Positions 21,297 through 32,069 of a DNA stretch of 64,000 nucleotides are shown in pieces. A program made the translations under genes and the position numbers. The first letter of the stretch is position 1. The number at the start of each line of letters is the position of its first letter. This stretch comes from Macrosoma leucophasiata (Eukaryota > Arthropoda > Insecta > Lepidoptera > Hedylidae). The notes below the pieces were generated by a model, which saw only the letters and a program-made list of their open reading frames with translations, had not been told where the DNA came from and made no database searches. The stretch is from positions 22,108,001 through 22,172,000 of the forward strand of contig JAWQUS010000025.1 of assembly GCA_036365455.1 (NCBI GenBank), written 5' to 3'.

Positions 21297-21573
21297 CAAA
21301 CTAGGGGTAAAAATTTGACTTCGCGCCATCTATTGCCACACTATGCTAGTTAGGCGCTACTGCCACCATAAGGCAATGCAATAAATGTGAAGGAAAGGTT
21401 TGACAAATCGGGTAGGATTTCGGTTGCTCAGTTGGAAGAGCGGCTGGACTAGATTCCCAGTGGCCGCGAGTTCGAGTCTCGCCTGAAGTCAAATTTTTCA
21501 TTCGATTTTTCTTTAAAAAATATATTTTCACAAGCATGTGTTAATGCGAAATAATATAAAACAAACTAGGGGT
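21297..21573 (+). mobile_element. S element with 12-bp target duplication and inverted 5' end
   Basis: CAAACTAGGGGT occurs at 21297-21308 and 21562-21573. The tRNA-like core spans about 21418-21489, with box A TTGCTCAGTTGG, box B GTTCGAGTCTC and a perfect 5-bp T stem GCGAG/CTCGC. It ends with the S tail TGTGTTAATGCGAAATAATAT. The first 50 bases (AAAAATTTGACTTCGCGCC onward) are the reverse complement of S sequence found elsewhere, so the 5' end is inverted. Confidence 0.8.
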
Positions 21574-21918
21574 TTTACTACATACCCCAGATGTCAACAG
21601 CTTTCAGGACGATCAACTTTGTTCTCCAGCTTATTAAGGCCAATAAGGTCTGACAACACACGAACGCATGTTGGACAGAAGTAATAATATAGATAGACGC
21701 AACCAGTAACGATAATTTGGACATTTTGGATCTCTGTGTCTTTATTTCGGAATTAAATAAATTGGAACCTTGTCCCATTACTTACTTGTATTTCTTTTAC
21801 CGTGGAATGCTCAAAATGTCTTTTTCATGTCTTTCAGTAATAAGAACAAGACCGTATAACAATGAGGATATCTACACAATCTAATGGAGGAATTATCAGA
21901 TACATGATCAAAAATGTG
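21574..21918. other. Unassigned sequence
   Basis: No recognisable feature. Confidence 0.4.
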
Positions 21919-22328
21919 TATAGGTCGCGCCACGTAAAAAGAACGCTGGAAGAAAGTAGAAAGGATGTTTTTTTTTTTTTATGTAATTGAAGTGGCAAAC
22001 AAGCATGCAGTTCACATTGATGTTAAGTGATGACTGCAGCCTATAGACACCCACATAAAGACCAAGGTCAAAATGCAAATGCGTTACCACTCCTGAGGCC
22101 TAAGGTGTTATGCCTCTGTGCCGGAAATTACAGGGCGTTCGCGCATCGGTACACTCGCGCACGAAAGTACTAGCCCTATTGGTTTATTTTTGATCTAGCT
22201 TTCGCTTGCGGTTTCGTGTATTGGTAGGCAGATTGAAAACTATATTACATAGAATAACATAAAATGAAACAAAAACACATGACGCGCAGCTTGACCGCCA
22301 GCGTTCTTTTTACCTGGCGCGACCTATA
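21919..22328. mobile_element. DNA transposon remnant with 31-bp TIRs
   Basis: The first 31 bases (21919-21949, TATAGGTCGCGCCACG...) and last 31 (22298-22328) are reverse complements with one mismatch. Flanking TA suggests a TA target. A family A right module (21968-22136) sits inside, so this element is the older one or was built around it. No transposase is visible. Confidence 0.75.
21968..22136 (-). repeat. Family A right module inside the TIR element
   Basis: T-tract 21968-21980 to GGAAATTACAGGGC. It stops at the same right-module boundary as the copies at 671, 6646, 14938, 38471 and 54529. Confidence 0.82.
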
Positions 22329-22475
22329 TTACGTTGTGAAATGTCTATCAGATATTTATTAATGTACATCATTCATCAATCGATATTGTTTGAATTATAT
22401 GGACTCTACACTCGCAATACAATATGCAGTAATATATTCAACGTTTATGTGATTTGCAATAACATTTATGGTATA

Positions 22476-22856
22476 CTAGCTGATCCGGCAAACTTCGTAT
22501 TGCCTCACAATGAAATAATGTGTCAAAGGTTTGATAGATACGGACTATTTGTATAGGAAAATGAAATTAAATGTAGAGTTTCCGGTGAGAATGAGTGATT
22601 TTCCCGCAGTAAAAAGTTGCCAAAGTTGCGTCAATGTTGGCCAGGCTTAGTATCTATACACCACAAAAAGTTTCATTCGAATCCGTCCAGTATCTTCGGA
22701 GATTAGCCTGGACAAAAGGACAAACAGACAGACAAAAAATTTAAAAATCATTGAAAAGTGTTCTAATACTATTTTAACATCGCCCCCAATTGGTTTTTCG
22801 TAAATATATACAATGTACAGACACGCGGCTTTTACTGTTTTATTTTAAGTATAGAT
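22476..22856 (-). mobile_element. Helitron-like element
   Basis: Minus-strand 5' end TATACTTAAAATAAAACAG and 3' end GCCGGATCAGCTAG. The interior has CCGAAGATACTGGACGG. It is the same family as 14476-14729 and is longer. No protein coding. Confidence 0.7.
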
Positions 22857-22910
22857 ATAGTTATATCATAGTCTAAAGTGGTTAAATAATAATATAAAAA
22901 TGTTAATTGA

Positions 22911-23150
22911 TACGTCCCACTTCTGATTTTCTCCCCTTCTCTTGAGAAAGCCTGGAGCTTACCACCACACTGCTCCAATGCGGGTTGGTGGAGATAAGGG
23001 TAAGTGGCCAACCCGCTGTCGGATGTTTTCAAACCGCCCTAAGGCCTCCGACAAAGTTTAATGACTGCTATCTATCAATAGCAACCGGAACCAACGGCTT
23101 AATGTGCCCCGAAGCACGAAAACGCGCATTTTAATTTGCCACTAGTGGTT
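22911..23150 (-). mobile_element. 5S-SINE, head missing
   Basis: Matches the body of the copies at 53409 and 63232 (AGCCTGGAGCTTACCACC, CCGCTGTCGGATGTTTTC, ATCGATAGCAACCGG-type). It is cut off at the 5S-like head, at GCCACTAGTGGTT. Confidence 0.75.
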
Positions 23151-23984
23151 ATATGTTAAATCTTAATAATTTGGGTGGACTGCACAAAACAATTTTGTTT
23201 TACGACTTTAAAAATATCATGTTAAATGTTGGATTGGTCCGTGTGGCTCGGTGGCCCCTTACACGTCCAGGGCCTAAGACTGGTTGCTGGTGAAAATGTT
23301 TATGTGCCGTATAGATAAAGCTCACCTTGAATTGATGGAATTTTAGGTCGTAGCCAAATTGTAAAAAACGGAACCTTTACATATTCGTCATGATCATGAC
23401 TGTCTATCCAACCATCAGTGTGTGACAGCCACTTTAATCCGATACTATTCAGACTCACTTGAAACTCAGTAGATTTATTCTGTGATTGCTGTTTATATCT
23501 CAAAAAAAATATTATATAGAAAGAAAAAGGCGATCCAAAATTTTGAAAAAAGTCTCCTATGTCGCGGGAAATTGCTAGTTCTGCTAGTTGTATCAATATT
23601 CACAACACCCTATAGATTATTTTCAGCTTCCGGTCACAAGATTCCATCGACCTCGGAACAACGAAATATTAAGTGGAAGGTGTCATCAGGTGTCATCTGT
23701 GTAAACAATACAGTAAACGTCATGCAAGGATGATATTACAGGTAAATGGGTCAACAAAACAAAATCTATTATGGCACAAATTGAAAATAATGCGCCGTAT
23801 AGAAAATGGTTCATCTCGAATTATAGGGCAAAAAGTTCAAACTTTTATTCCCCGAAGGGGTAGGAAGGGGTACATAAATATACATAGCATACAACAGCAA
23901 TGTACTTCAAAGTGACATGGTGACCACCAAGCTACAGAACTAATACGTCTGCAGGTGCGAGGCACGAATGTCAGTTCAGAATGG
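23151..23984. other. Unassigned; possible LINE-related downstream sequence
   Basis: Between the 5S-SINE and the LINE. Minus-strand frames just downstream of the reverse transcriptase (about 23740-23990) keep an irregular open reading but show no motif I can name. A tRNA-like CGTGTGGCTCGGTGGCC lies near 23240. Confidence 0.35.
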
Positions 23985-26053
23985 GGGAGGATTTACTCTA
24001 CTTTGCGAAGACCAAATATGAATCTGATGAATACATTTTGCAAGCGCTCAACTTTATTAAGTTGGCATTGGGTCAAATCAAGATAGCACACGTCAGCATA
24101 GTCTAGTATAGGGAACAGTAAGGACGCAACTTTTTGCCTATTCCTACTAAAATTGCGCTTGCACATTAATTTTAGTAGGAATAGGCAAAAAGTTGCGTAA
24201 CCTACGCAAGGAACCAACAGTGGCAAACACCTTCCTGCTAATATCGCTTAATTGAGGAGACCATGAAAGATGTTGGTCCAGCGTAATACCCAAGTTCTTA
24301 ACAGTATTTTTAAACGATATGTGGATACCATCGAAAAGTACCCGAGGTAAAGTATCCCAATCTATTTTACTGACTAGCCTAGAGCTACCAATTATAATCG
24401 ACTTCGTTTTTTCGGGGTTAACTTTCAAGCCAAAAGAAGTGCTCCATGTTGAAATACGTTCAAGGTTACGGTTAATTTCATCAATTGCTATCGGAAAATC
24501 TCTCAACGAAGATCTAGTGTAAATTTGGAGATCGTCTGCATAGAGGTGATAGAGAGAAGAGATGTGAAGGCAAACAGAATTAATGAAAATAGCAAATAAG
24601 AAAGGAGACAACACGCCACCTTGCGGCACACCGGCAGCAGTAGCACACCAATTTGAGGAATGCTCGTGAGCTTGCACACGATGCCGGCGGCCGAGTCAAT
24701 TGCAGGCGGAGATATGTTAAGAGAACCTAAAGTCGCAAGTAGAATGTCAAAGTCAACAGTATTAAAAGCATTACTAAAGTCTAGCAATGTTAATACCGAT
24801 AACTGTTGACTATCCATGCCCAACCGAATGTCGTCGGTGATTTTTACTAAAGCGGTCGTCGTACTGTGACCTGGACGGAATCCGGATTGTAAGGGATTGA
24901 ACAAGTCATGTTTGGACAGGAAAGAACTTAATTGCTGGTGGACAAGGCGTTCAAGGACTTTGGACAGGAAAGGCAGGATAGAGATAGGTCTATAATTAGA
25001 GAAACATGTAGGGTTGTTTTTTTTAGGCAAAGGGATTATATTTGCATCTTTCCAAAGACTAGGAAAGACACCAGAAGAAATACAAGAATTAAAAATTGAA
25101 GTAATTACAGGAGAAAGGATATCTAATAAGGGTATTATCATTTTTCGACTAATATTATCACATCCAACGGCATTCGAACTGATCGCTAATATGTTCTTCC
25201 TAACATCACGCTCAACAAATTGACTAAACACAAATGCGGAGTGACTAGGAGTGGGCCCCTGTGAAAGATTAGACAAAGTATGTGTGTTTAAAACATAATC
25301 TATAGATGTGCAAGTAGAGAAATGCTGATTAAGCATGTTGATATCTAAATTATTGGGAAGAGAATCAGCGCTAGACTTCCCAACTCCTAGTGTTTTCAGA
25401 AATCGCCAGACTTTCGCTGGATCTTCGTTTTCTACTGAGTTATGGAAATGGCGACGTTGTGAATCTCTACAAACCCAATTCCGTGAAGAAAAATATTTCT
25501 GCTTGTTTTTTTCAGTTGGGACCGACTTATATTTTGACTTAGCATTAACTTTTCGTTGCATTAGTTGTTTTATATCATCGTTAATCCAAGGCGCAGGAAG
25601 ATGTTTTACACGTATTGGTTTAATGGGAGCATGCACATCATATAGACCGATAAGCAAAGTATTAAACAGAGAAATTTGGTCATCAACATGAGCTGCGCTG
25701 GTAGCAGCAGTCCAATCAATTTGAGCTGCGTCATCTAGGAGTTTTTCCATATTAAGACTACTAAAATTACGCTGCAGAAGGATTTTGGACTTTGATTTGG
25801 GAGGACGAATTTTATACGACAAATAAATGAGGTCATGATAAGAAAAGGCATCTGCAGGAAACTGGCCGTGTTTAGCAACATGTTCTAAAGAAGAGACAAA
25901 TATTAAATCTAAAAGTGAAGGAGTACAGTTGGGAAAATTATGAGTAGTCGAGAGGGGAAGAATATGCATATTCGTGGAATTAATAATCGATTGAAGCTTT
26001 GAAGACCTCGAATCATTTTTATGAAGGCAGGTATTGAAATCGCCCATTATTAC
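23985..26053 (-). pseudogene. CR1/Jockey-type LINE ORF2, 5'-truncated and frameshifted
   Basis: Minus-strand reverse transcriptase of a non-LTR retrotransposon. The start of the element is lost: reading begins at GDFNTCLHK (26047), the end of the endonuclease, followed by LLDLIFVSS and SYHDLIYLSYK. RT motifs follow in order: NIIPLPKK, YRPISILPFLSKVLERLV, LQSGFRPGHSTTTALVK, the first catalytic Asp in TLLDFSNAFNTVD, then a small deletion plus frameshift near 24670, GVPQGGVLSPFLFAIFIN, and the YADD box in LYADDLQIY. A second break near 24150 is the 30-bp inverted duplication described separately. After it, SLLFPILDYADVCYLDLTQ resumes and ends at FGLRKVE. The catalytic Asp residues persist but the gene is dead. 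Family certain, clade approximate. Confidence 0.88.
24125..24197. repeat. 30-bp perfect palindrome inside the reverse transcriptase
   Basis: Arms 24125-24154 and 24168-24197 are exact reverse complements (CGCAACTTTTTGCC... and ...GGCAAAAAGTTGCG) around a 13-base spacer. The duplicated arm breaks the LINE reading frame just after LRNFLPIPTKI. Confidence 0.92.
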
Positions 26054-26179
26054 GTATTATTGTTTCTGAGATCTAGTAAACTATGTCATAATATTATGTG
26101 TAGACAATTTTTGACATTAATAGAACATAATAAGACAATCATTTAATCATTCAGTTTTTATTTTAAATATAAATGTATA

Positions 26180-26634
26180 ATAAATATATACTTAGGGTAC
26201 TTGTATCGCGCAAATATTTTATTTATTTTCGATTTCCATATGATGTAGGGTATCGTTGGATAGGTCTTTTATATCTTTTAAAATATTACGGGTGTTCAAA
26301 CATCATTTTTCGATTTAGGTAACTGTTCGTGACTAATTAAGCTTTAAAGTGCAAATTTTCGTTAAACTCAAGTGTCCCCCCCCCCAGACTGAACGGTTGT
26401 TGTTAGAAATTCAAACGCTACGGCAATAATAGCTACATATTATTATAACGAAATTAAAAGGAAAATATCACATTTAAGTTGGCCTTGCAAGTTTGCAAGT
26501 TATAGTCGACCAAATGTATTTCACTTGAAAATTTCGAACAAGTCCATATAATTTTTTTTTTTTCATTACACCTCTTACTCTGTAACTACGGAACCCTACA
26601 CTGCGCGTGGCCCGACACGCACTTGACTGGTTTT
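26180..26634 (+). repeat. G family repeat, 5'-truncated
   Basis: Carries the interior landmarks TTCGTGACTAATTAAGC and GTTGTTGTTAGAAATTC and a right end TACGGAACCCTACACTGCG to CACTTGACTGGTTTT. Useful as the uninterrupted reference for the Q insertion at 15.4 kb. Confidence 0.72.
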
Positions 26635-26935
26635 CATTAAACTTTCATATAATATGATAAAAAGTTGCGATTTCAGGCCTAGTCAACTTCCCTATTCTAT
26701 GTGTCTATAGTAGATAATAAATGTATGGTGTCTATATGATACATCTGTAGCTGAATATTCAAAAGTATTGACCGATGGCTTATCTCCAGTTTCCGGTCAC
26801 TAGACTCCACCGACATGTTAAGTGGGTCGTGTAATGCCAGTAAACAATAGTGTAAACTGATCTCATGCAACACTGACATTCCACGTTCATGTATCCATAA
26901 CACAAAGATTTACAGTACCCAACAATAAATATTGC

Positions 26936-27056
26936 ACTGGTGGTAGAGCTCCAGTGACGGAGCTCGTGGGCATAGGTATCGCATTACCTAATATACTTGC
27001 ATTACCTAATATACTTGCCGCTAAATGGTAGTGTTCAGCATTATCGTGTTCTGGTC
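26936..27056 (+). repeat. Family A left module only
   Basis: Clean head from ACTGGTGGTAGAGCTCC, an internal tandem duplication of ATTACCTAATATACTTGC, and an end at TCGTGTTCTGGTC where an S element begins directly. Confidence 0.82.
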
Positions 27057-27285
27057 AACTGCAAAGTCTAATATATCGGTCGCCTAACTAGCATGGCTTG
27101 GCAATAGATGGCGCTACTGCTACCATAAAGCAATGCAATAAATGTGAAGGAAAGATTTGACAAATCGGGCAGGACTTCAGTAGCTCAATTGGAAGAGCGG
27201 CTGGACTAGATTCCCAGTAGGCCGCGAGTTCGAGTCTCACCTGAAGTCAAATTTATCTTTCCATTTTTCTTTAAAATAAAAACAT
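27057..27285 (+). mobile_element. S element, monomer
   Basis: Begins AACTGCAAAGTCTAATATATC. The tRNA-like core at about 27173-27247 has TAGCTCAATTGG and GTTCGAGTCTC. It ends TTCTTTAAAATAAAA. The same linker-core-tail order is seen in the tandem units at 48.1-48.6 kb. Confidence 0.8.
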
Positions 27286-28360
27286 GTCACATAGCTAAGG
27301 TGCGAAAGAGCTAACGCCTTGCAAACCCGAAATAAGTCCTGAAGTCGATGATGATATTTCCACCACCACATTCATACCACCTGTAGCCACTACATTCTAG
27401 TAAATAAATGATTTATGATTATGATTATGATTATGATTTTTTATTGAACACTGTATGTCATTTGGATTTCAAACAACAGTATGGCGTACATATAGGTAGG
27501 GGCTTAATCTAGAATCATTTATTATTCCCTGAAGCAGCAGATGAACCCTAAGGTCCAAGAACAATAAGAACTCAAAAATAATTGTCATATTTATTGTGCT
27601 GCCTGAAGGATTATTACTTCATTAGCAGTCTTAGTAAGTCAGAGAGCCCGCATTCTATAACAATATTAGGTATATTGTAATTGAGGATTATTTTCAATTG
27701 AAAATATTTTCAGGGTGTTCATAGTTTCCACTCAGATTTAAGTTTGAATCAAAGGCCAACTTTGAACATGGATTATTTCACACATATGTGAAACTCTTTA
27801 CTTACTTACCAAGAGTTTCACCTGGTTGTGAAAGAAAATTAGTAAGTATTGAAAGTTGGTCTTTCATGTAAAATGAAATTGTAGAGCAGTTGCTATTAGA
27901 CTCTTAAATTTTTGTAGGGTAATTCTTGCCTTGGCGAACCAACGCAAGAATTACCATACAGAAGTTTGCCATTTGTAGGCCATCATCGACTAGGAAGGCT
28001 GATTGGTCTGTGTAGGCCATATAAGAATAGAAATAGATAAAACATCTTGCAAATCTGTAAGAACAGATACTTGAAATACTCACTTACTAGAATATCGAAG
28101 CTCTACAGTTTCAAAGGAACAAAGCATCGGACTGGTGTCGTGCGACGACAATAAAGACGATTTATGTAAGCCGTCCGCACTGGCTTATAAATGGCACATC
28201 TCGGCTTATTGCAGTCTCGGGTGTTTTTCACGTCACACGTTGGGGATAGCACTTGAGAATGCGAACGAAGCGAGCTGCTTTTTATTAATGGTAAGAAACT
28301 CCAGCCTTGGGCCATATTGAAACTAGAGATCCCAATACAGAGTCGCCAGCAAGTTTTTGC
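27286..28360. other. Long stretch without a recognisable gene
   Basis: Contains a TTATGA/GATTAT hexanucleotide run at about 27411-27441. A short piece near 27296-27355 (AAACCCGAAATAAG and GAAGTCGATG) recurs at 38190-38255. Otherwise AT-rich sequence and chance ORFs. Confidence 0.4.
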
Positions 28361-28685
28361 TACGAGGGTGGATCCCTGATCTGATTCACCACACCCACCT
28401 TATTCGCCGGATTTAGCCCCCTCACATTATCATTTATTTCCAAATTTAAAAAAAACTTTTGGGTGGCTCGAAATTTTCGACCAAAGATGAGGTGATAGTC
28501 GCAGTAAACGAGTATTTCGCCGACCTTCCGGAATCTTTTTTTTCGAGGGGATGAACAAGTTGCAGTTCAGGTGGAAGAAGTGTGTTGAGCTAGATGGAGA
28601 CTATGTCGAAAAATAAAAATAAAATTAGACCCTCTTTTCTTTCATTTTCTTGGTCGGGCTTCGAACTTTTGGATCCACCCTCGTA
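28361..28685 (+). pseudogene. Internally deleted mariner keeping the transposase C-terminus
   Basis: Terminal repeats TACGAGGGTGGATCC and GGATCCACCCTCGTA, with TA at both outer ends as expected for Tc1/mariner targets. Inside, in shifting frames, are PPYSPDLAPSHYHLFPNLKK, FSTKDEVIVAV, DLPESFF and KCVELDGDYVEK, which are C-terminal mariner transposase motifs. The third catalytic Asp of the D..D34D triad should follow APS; here it is His. At least two frameshifts and a stop also break the frame. The N-terminal DNA-binding part and first two catalytic Asp are gone. It could at most have been mobilised in trans. Confidence 0.85.
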
Positions 28686-28728
28686 TTACGTCAGAAATCA
28701 CGGAGCTCTTTCACAAATTATATCTAAT

Positions 28729-29366
28729 AGTAGTAACACACGTATATGGTACGGAGCGAACCGCGGATTCGGTACGTCCGAACTATAGCTGGTCGTGTGT
28801 AGAGGAGGCCGGTAGAAATAATTATTGTTAATCAAGTCCAATGCGGTCCGCCGGCGCGGATTTGGTGGGCTGATTCGGTTCGCCGTACCGAATTCGGTCG
28901 TGTGTAGTGAGAGCAGATTTGGTGGGCGGATTCGGCCCGCCGTACCGAATTCGGTCGTGTGTAGTGAGAGCAGATTTGGTGGGCGGATTCGGCCCGCCGT
29001 ACCGAATTCGGTCGTGTGTAGTGAGAGCAGATTTGGTGGGCGGATTCGGCCCGCCGTACCGAATTCGGTCGTGTGTAGTGAGAGCAGATTTGGTGGGCGG
29101 ATTCAGCCTGCCGTACCGAATTCGGTCGTGTGTAGTGAAAGCGGATTTGGTGGGCGGATTCGGTCCACCGTACAGAGTTCGATCGTGTGTAGTGAGAGCG
29201 GAATTGGTGGGCGGATTTGGTCCGCCGTACCGAGTTCGGTCGTGTGTAGTGAGAGCGGATTTGGTAAGCAGATTCGGTCCGCCGTACCGAATTCGGTCAT
29301 GTGTAGTGAGAGCAGATTTGGTGGGCGGATTCGGTCCGCCGTACCGAAACGACGTGTGTTACTACT
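28729..29366. mobile_element. MITE with 15-bp perfect TIRs and an internal satellite
   Basis: AGTAGTAACACACGT (28729-28743) is exactly mirrored at 29352-29366. The first 100 bases resemble the simple MITE at 11918. Nearly all the rest is an eight-unit 57-bp tandem array. There is no transposase; the long ORFs through it arise because 57 is divisible by three. Confidence 0.82.
28888..29343 (+). repeat. Tandem array, eight 57-bp units
   Basis: Units start CCGAATTCGGTCGTGTGTAG at 28888 and recur every 57 bp (28945, 29002, 29059 and so on) to 29343. The first four are almost identical; later ones diverge. Each contains inverted GGCGGATTCGG and CCGCCGTACCG elements. Confidence 0.92.
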
Positions 29367-29387
29367 GTAACGCTAACTTTGTCTCTA

Positions 29388-29488
29388 TAACCGGAACACG
29401 ATAGTGCTGAACACTACCATTTGGTGGCAGATACATTAGGTAATGCGGTGGTGCCTGCGCCCCAAACTCCTACATTCCAGTGTACTAC
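29388..29488 (-). repeat. Family A left module only
   Basis: Begins at the module boundary (TAACCGGAACACGATAGTGC) and runs through GGTAATGCGGTGGTGCC to ACTCCTACATTCCAGTGTAC. The terminal CCACCAGT has decayed. Confidence 0.72.
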
Positions 29489-30459
29489 TGCAAAAACTAA
29501 ACTTTCTACAATTTCTAGTACCATAATGCAAACACGTTCAGTGAATTACATGTTATCGTAATATTCTTCGCAAGTTCGCACGAATGGATTGTTTCATACA
29601 AATACTCACATTATTTGTATTGTTTGAGTATCTTCGTTGTTATCGGCAAAACCGATCAATATCCTCACTGTGGGATATCAGACAGCATATTGTTTTATTA
29701 TTGTGATTAACGCTCAATCGTGTTTGCATCAATTAATGATAATTGGCGACAAAAAGTTTTTTTGGTGAACGTCGAGCCAATTTATTGTAGGCCGATACAA
29801 TGTAGACGCTTAATTTAATAATGTGGCAAGTTGAATACGGTTGAATTATTTTATTCTTATTCTATATAGATAAGATAAATCATTTAATTGCTAGAATACA
29901 ATTACAATTTTAAGATCTTAATAGATACTGTTTTAATGTCACATGTATTGAATCCGCAAGCGGATGTGCAAATGCTTGTATTATATATTATTGATTTTTT
30001 AAAGAGAATTATTATAACATTATTTAAATCGATTAAGGTCATACAGAGTTGTAGACGGTGGTTATTTCTTTCCTTTCATCAATATTGCTAGATAACATAA
30101 AACTTATTTCTAATGGACGAACCACTACTCTCTGTAATACAGCTAACGCTAGTGCAGAGGGTAGAGAACGCCTTTTTCTCATATATGCTTAGTCTAAGTA
30201 CTAAGTAGTATAAGTAACATAAGAATATACTGTATGACTGTGCTTGGCTATTAAGATGTAAAATAAACAATTTTTTATTATTTATTTATAGCAATGATTG
30301 ATACAGTTATGTATGTATATACATACTCAGGCATCTTCTAAAAAACATAACTATACGCCTGTGTTGGTGGCCAATGGCATGAAGTTATCTAACTCAAACA
30401 CCCACGTCTGATGAACGTTCAGGGCCATGTCTTCATCCTAATTTCAACCAAAAGACGCT
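29489..30459. other. Long AT-rich stretch without a recognisable gene
   Basis: Nothing assigned. ORFs near 29888-30270 have no domain features. Confidence 0.4.
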
Positions 30460-30628
30460 TACTTCTGGACAAATGTCTCCCACCAACGAACGGTCCTGGG
30501 CCGCCCTCAACCAGCGATGGCTCGCGACCTTCACCAGGTCGTCGGTCTATCTTGTGGGGGGTCTATCCTGCCTATGCATCGTCTTTCGGTACGCGGTCGC
30601 CACTCAAGAACTCTTCTGCTCCAAGGGT
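30460..30628 (-). pseudogene. RTE-type LINE C-terminal fragment, decayed
   Basis: Minus-strand counterpart of 3900-4080. GACCTTCACCAGGTCGTCGG and TACGCGGTCGCCACTC (plus strand) correspond to the DDLVKVA and EWRPRTG segments. The frame is broken by shifts and stops. It lies directly beside a family A poly-A end. Confidence 0.75.
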
Positions 30629-30657
30629 CATGTACTAGATCTACTTTTAAAAATATA

Positions 30658-30942
30658 TTTTTTTTAATGTAACAAAAGTGGCCAACAAGCAAGGAGGTCA
30701 CATTGATGTTAAGTGATGACTGCAGCCTATAGACACTAGACACCTACACAATGACCAGAGGTCAAAATGCAGATGCGTTGCCACTCCTGAGCCTTGAGGT
30801 GTTATGCCTCTGTGCCGGAAATTACAGGGACCACCTGACCGGAACACGATAGTGCTGAACACTATCATTTAGCGGCAAGTATATTAGGTAATGCGGTGGT
30901 GCCTACGCCCGCGAGCTCCGTCACTGGAGCTCTACCACCAGT
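30658..30942 (-). repeat. Family A, full length
   Basis: T-tract to CTCTACCACCAGT, with a short insertion (GACACTAGACACCTACAC) and loss of a few bases between the modules. Head hairpin intact. Confidence 0.85.
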
Positions 30943-31142
30943 AAAAACAGTTTCTGTTTGATAGTCCATTTATCGAGAAAGAGGATAGGACATATCATTA
31001 TGTAAAGAGCAATAAGAGCCATCGCATCACTTAAAAATGTTGTATAAACGGGAAAAAATCCTCTGGCGAAGCCGGGGCAGATTTATACAAGATTAGGTAT
31101 TCAGTTTGTTCAAAAAAAAAGAAAAAACAATGTTAATTATAG

Positions 31143-31358
31143 GACGACGATCCGGTAAGTCCAGCGGAGTGAGACAACTGTGTGATTTGAAGGGTCGCGG
31201 GTTCGACTACCGCACCGAGACAAATATTTGTACGGCCTACAGAATTTACAGATATTTGTTTCTGGTCTGGGTGTTTGTGTATGTGTTGTGTGTGTACAAT
31301 GGCACTCACGACACATTTATATCTAGTGTGGGACTGTGTGTAAGCGTATTCATTTATT
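31143..31358 (+). mobile_element. N-SINE
   Basis: Head GATCCGGTAAGTCCAGCGG with a slightly damaged box B (GGGTTCGACTACCGC), body TTTGTTTCTGGTCTGGGTGT, and end GTAAGCGTATTCATTTATT. Confidence 0.75.
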
Positions 31359-31771
31359 ATACAAATCCAATTTATATGTAGAATTAAATAAATTATCACA
31401 AATACTTTTTGAGCTCAAATTTACAAGCAGAATACAGTGTAGTTGATACTTGTATTCAAATGAATAGAGGCACGTACACAATAGCAAATCCTGATGGAAT
31501 TAACAAGAAGTAGTTTTGGAATATTACTGAAAATAGAATATGTAAATGAAATGTCCTAAATGTATACATCCCGCATAAGTCCCAACTCCAGCATTACGCT
31601 GGGGAAATTTCATGCTGAATTTATAAAGTTTCATAAATAGAAATAGTAATAGGTATAAATACTTTTGCTGTTCTTTTCAAATTAAATGCTTATACATTTT
31701 GAGACGACACGTTTTTTCAAGTTATGAAGGTGCAAATAATCATGCAGTTCTTACTCGTATATAACTACTAC
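31359..31771. other. Unassigned AT-rich sequence
   Basis: No recognisable feature. Confidence 0.4.
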
Positions 31772-31846
31772 AGGTTTTTTTAAATGTAATTAAAGTGGCA
31801 AACAAGCATGCAATTCATATGGTTGTTAAGTGATGACTGCATCGTA
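31772..31846 (-). repeat. Family A 3'-end fragment
   Basis: TTTTTTTAAATGTAATTAAAG through GTTAAGTGATGACTGCAT. Confidence 0.7.
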
Positions 31847-31860
31847 GAAATATAGAAATC

Positions 31861-32069
31861 GTAGTGTTCAGCACTACCGTGTTCCATTTAGATGGCAATG
31901 TATGGCTCCGTAATAATTATCACAGGGACATAACAATTTAGATCTCAACAACGCATCTGCATTTTGACCTCTGATTTTTGTGTATATATCTGTAGCATAT
32001 CTACAGCCATCACTTAACATCCATGGGAACTGAACGCTTGCCTGCCACTTTCATGACAAAAAAAATATA
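31861..32069 (+). repeat. Family A, subfamily B, 5'-truncated
   Basis: From GTAGTGTTCAGCACTACC to CATGACAAAAAAAAT, with B-type CGTAATAATTATCACAGGG. It lies tail-to-head with the opposite-strand fragment on its left. Confidence 0.72.

Noticed and set aside
24319..25691. Plus-strand ORFs of 67-118 codons
   Set aside because: They are antisense to the reverse transcriptase pseudogene.
28825..29404. Open frames of 165-181 codons with a 19-residue repeat
   Set aside because: They run through the 57-bp tandem array in several frames and on both strands. Since 57 is a multiple of three, a frame stays open without selection.
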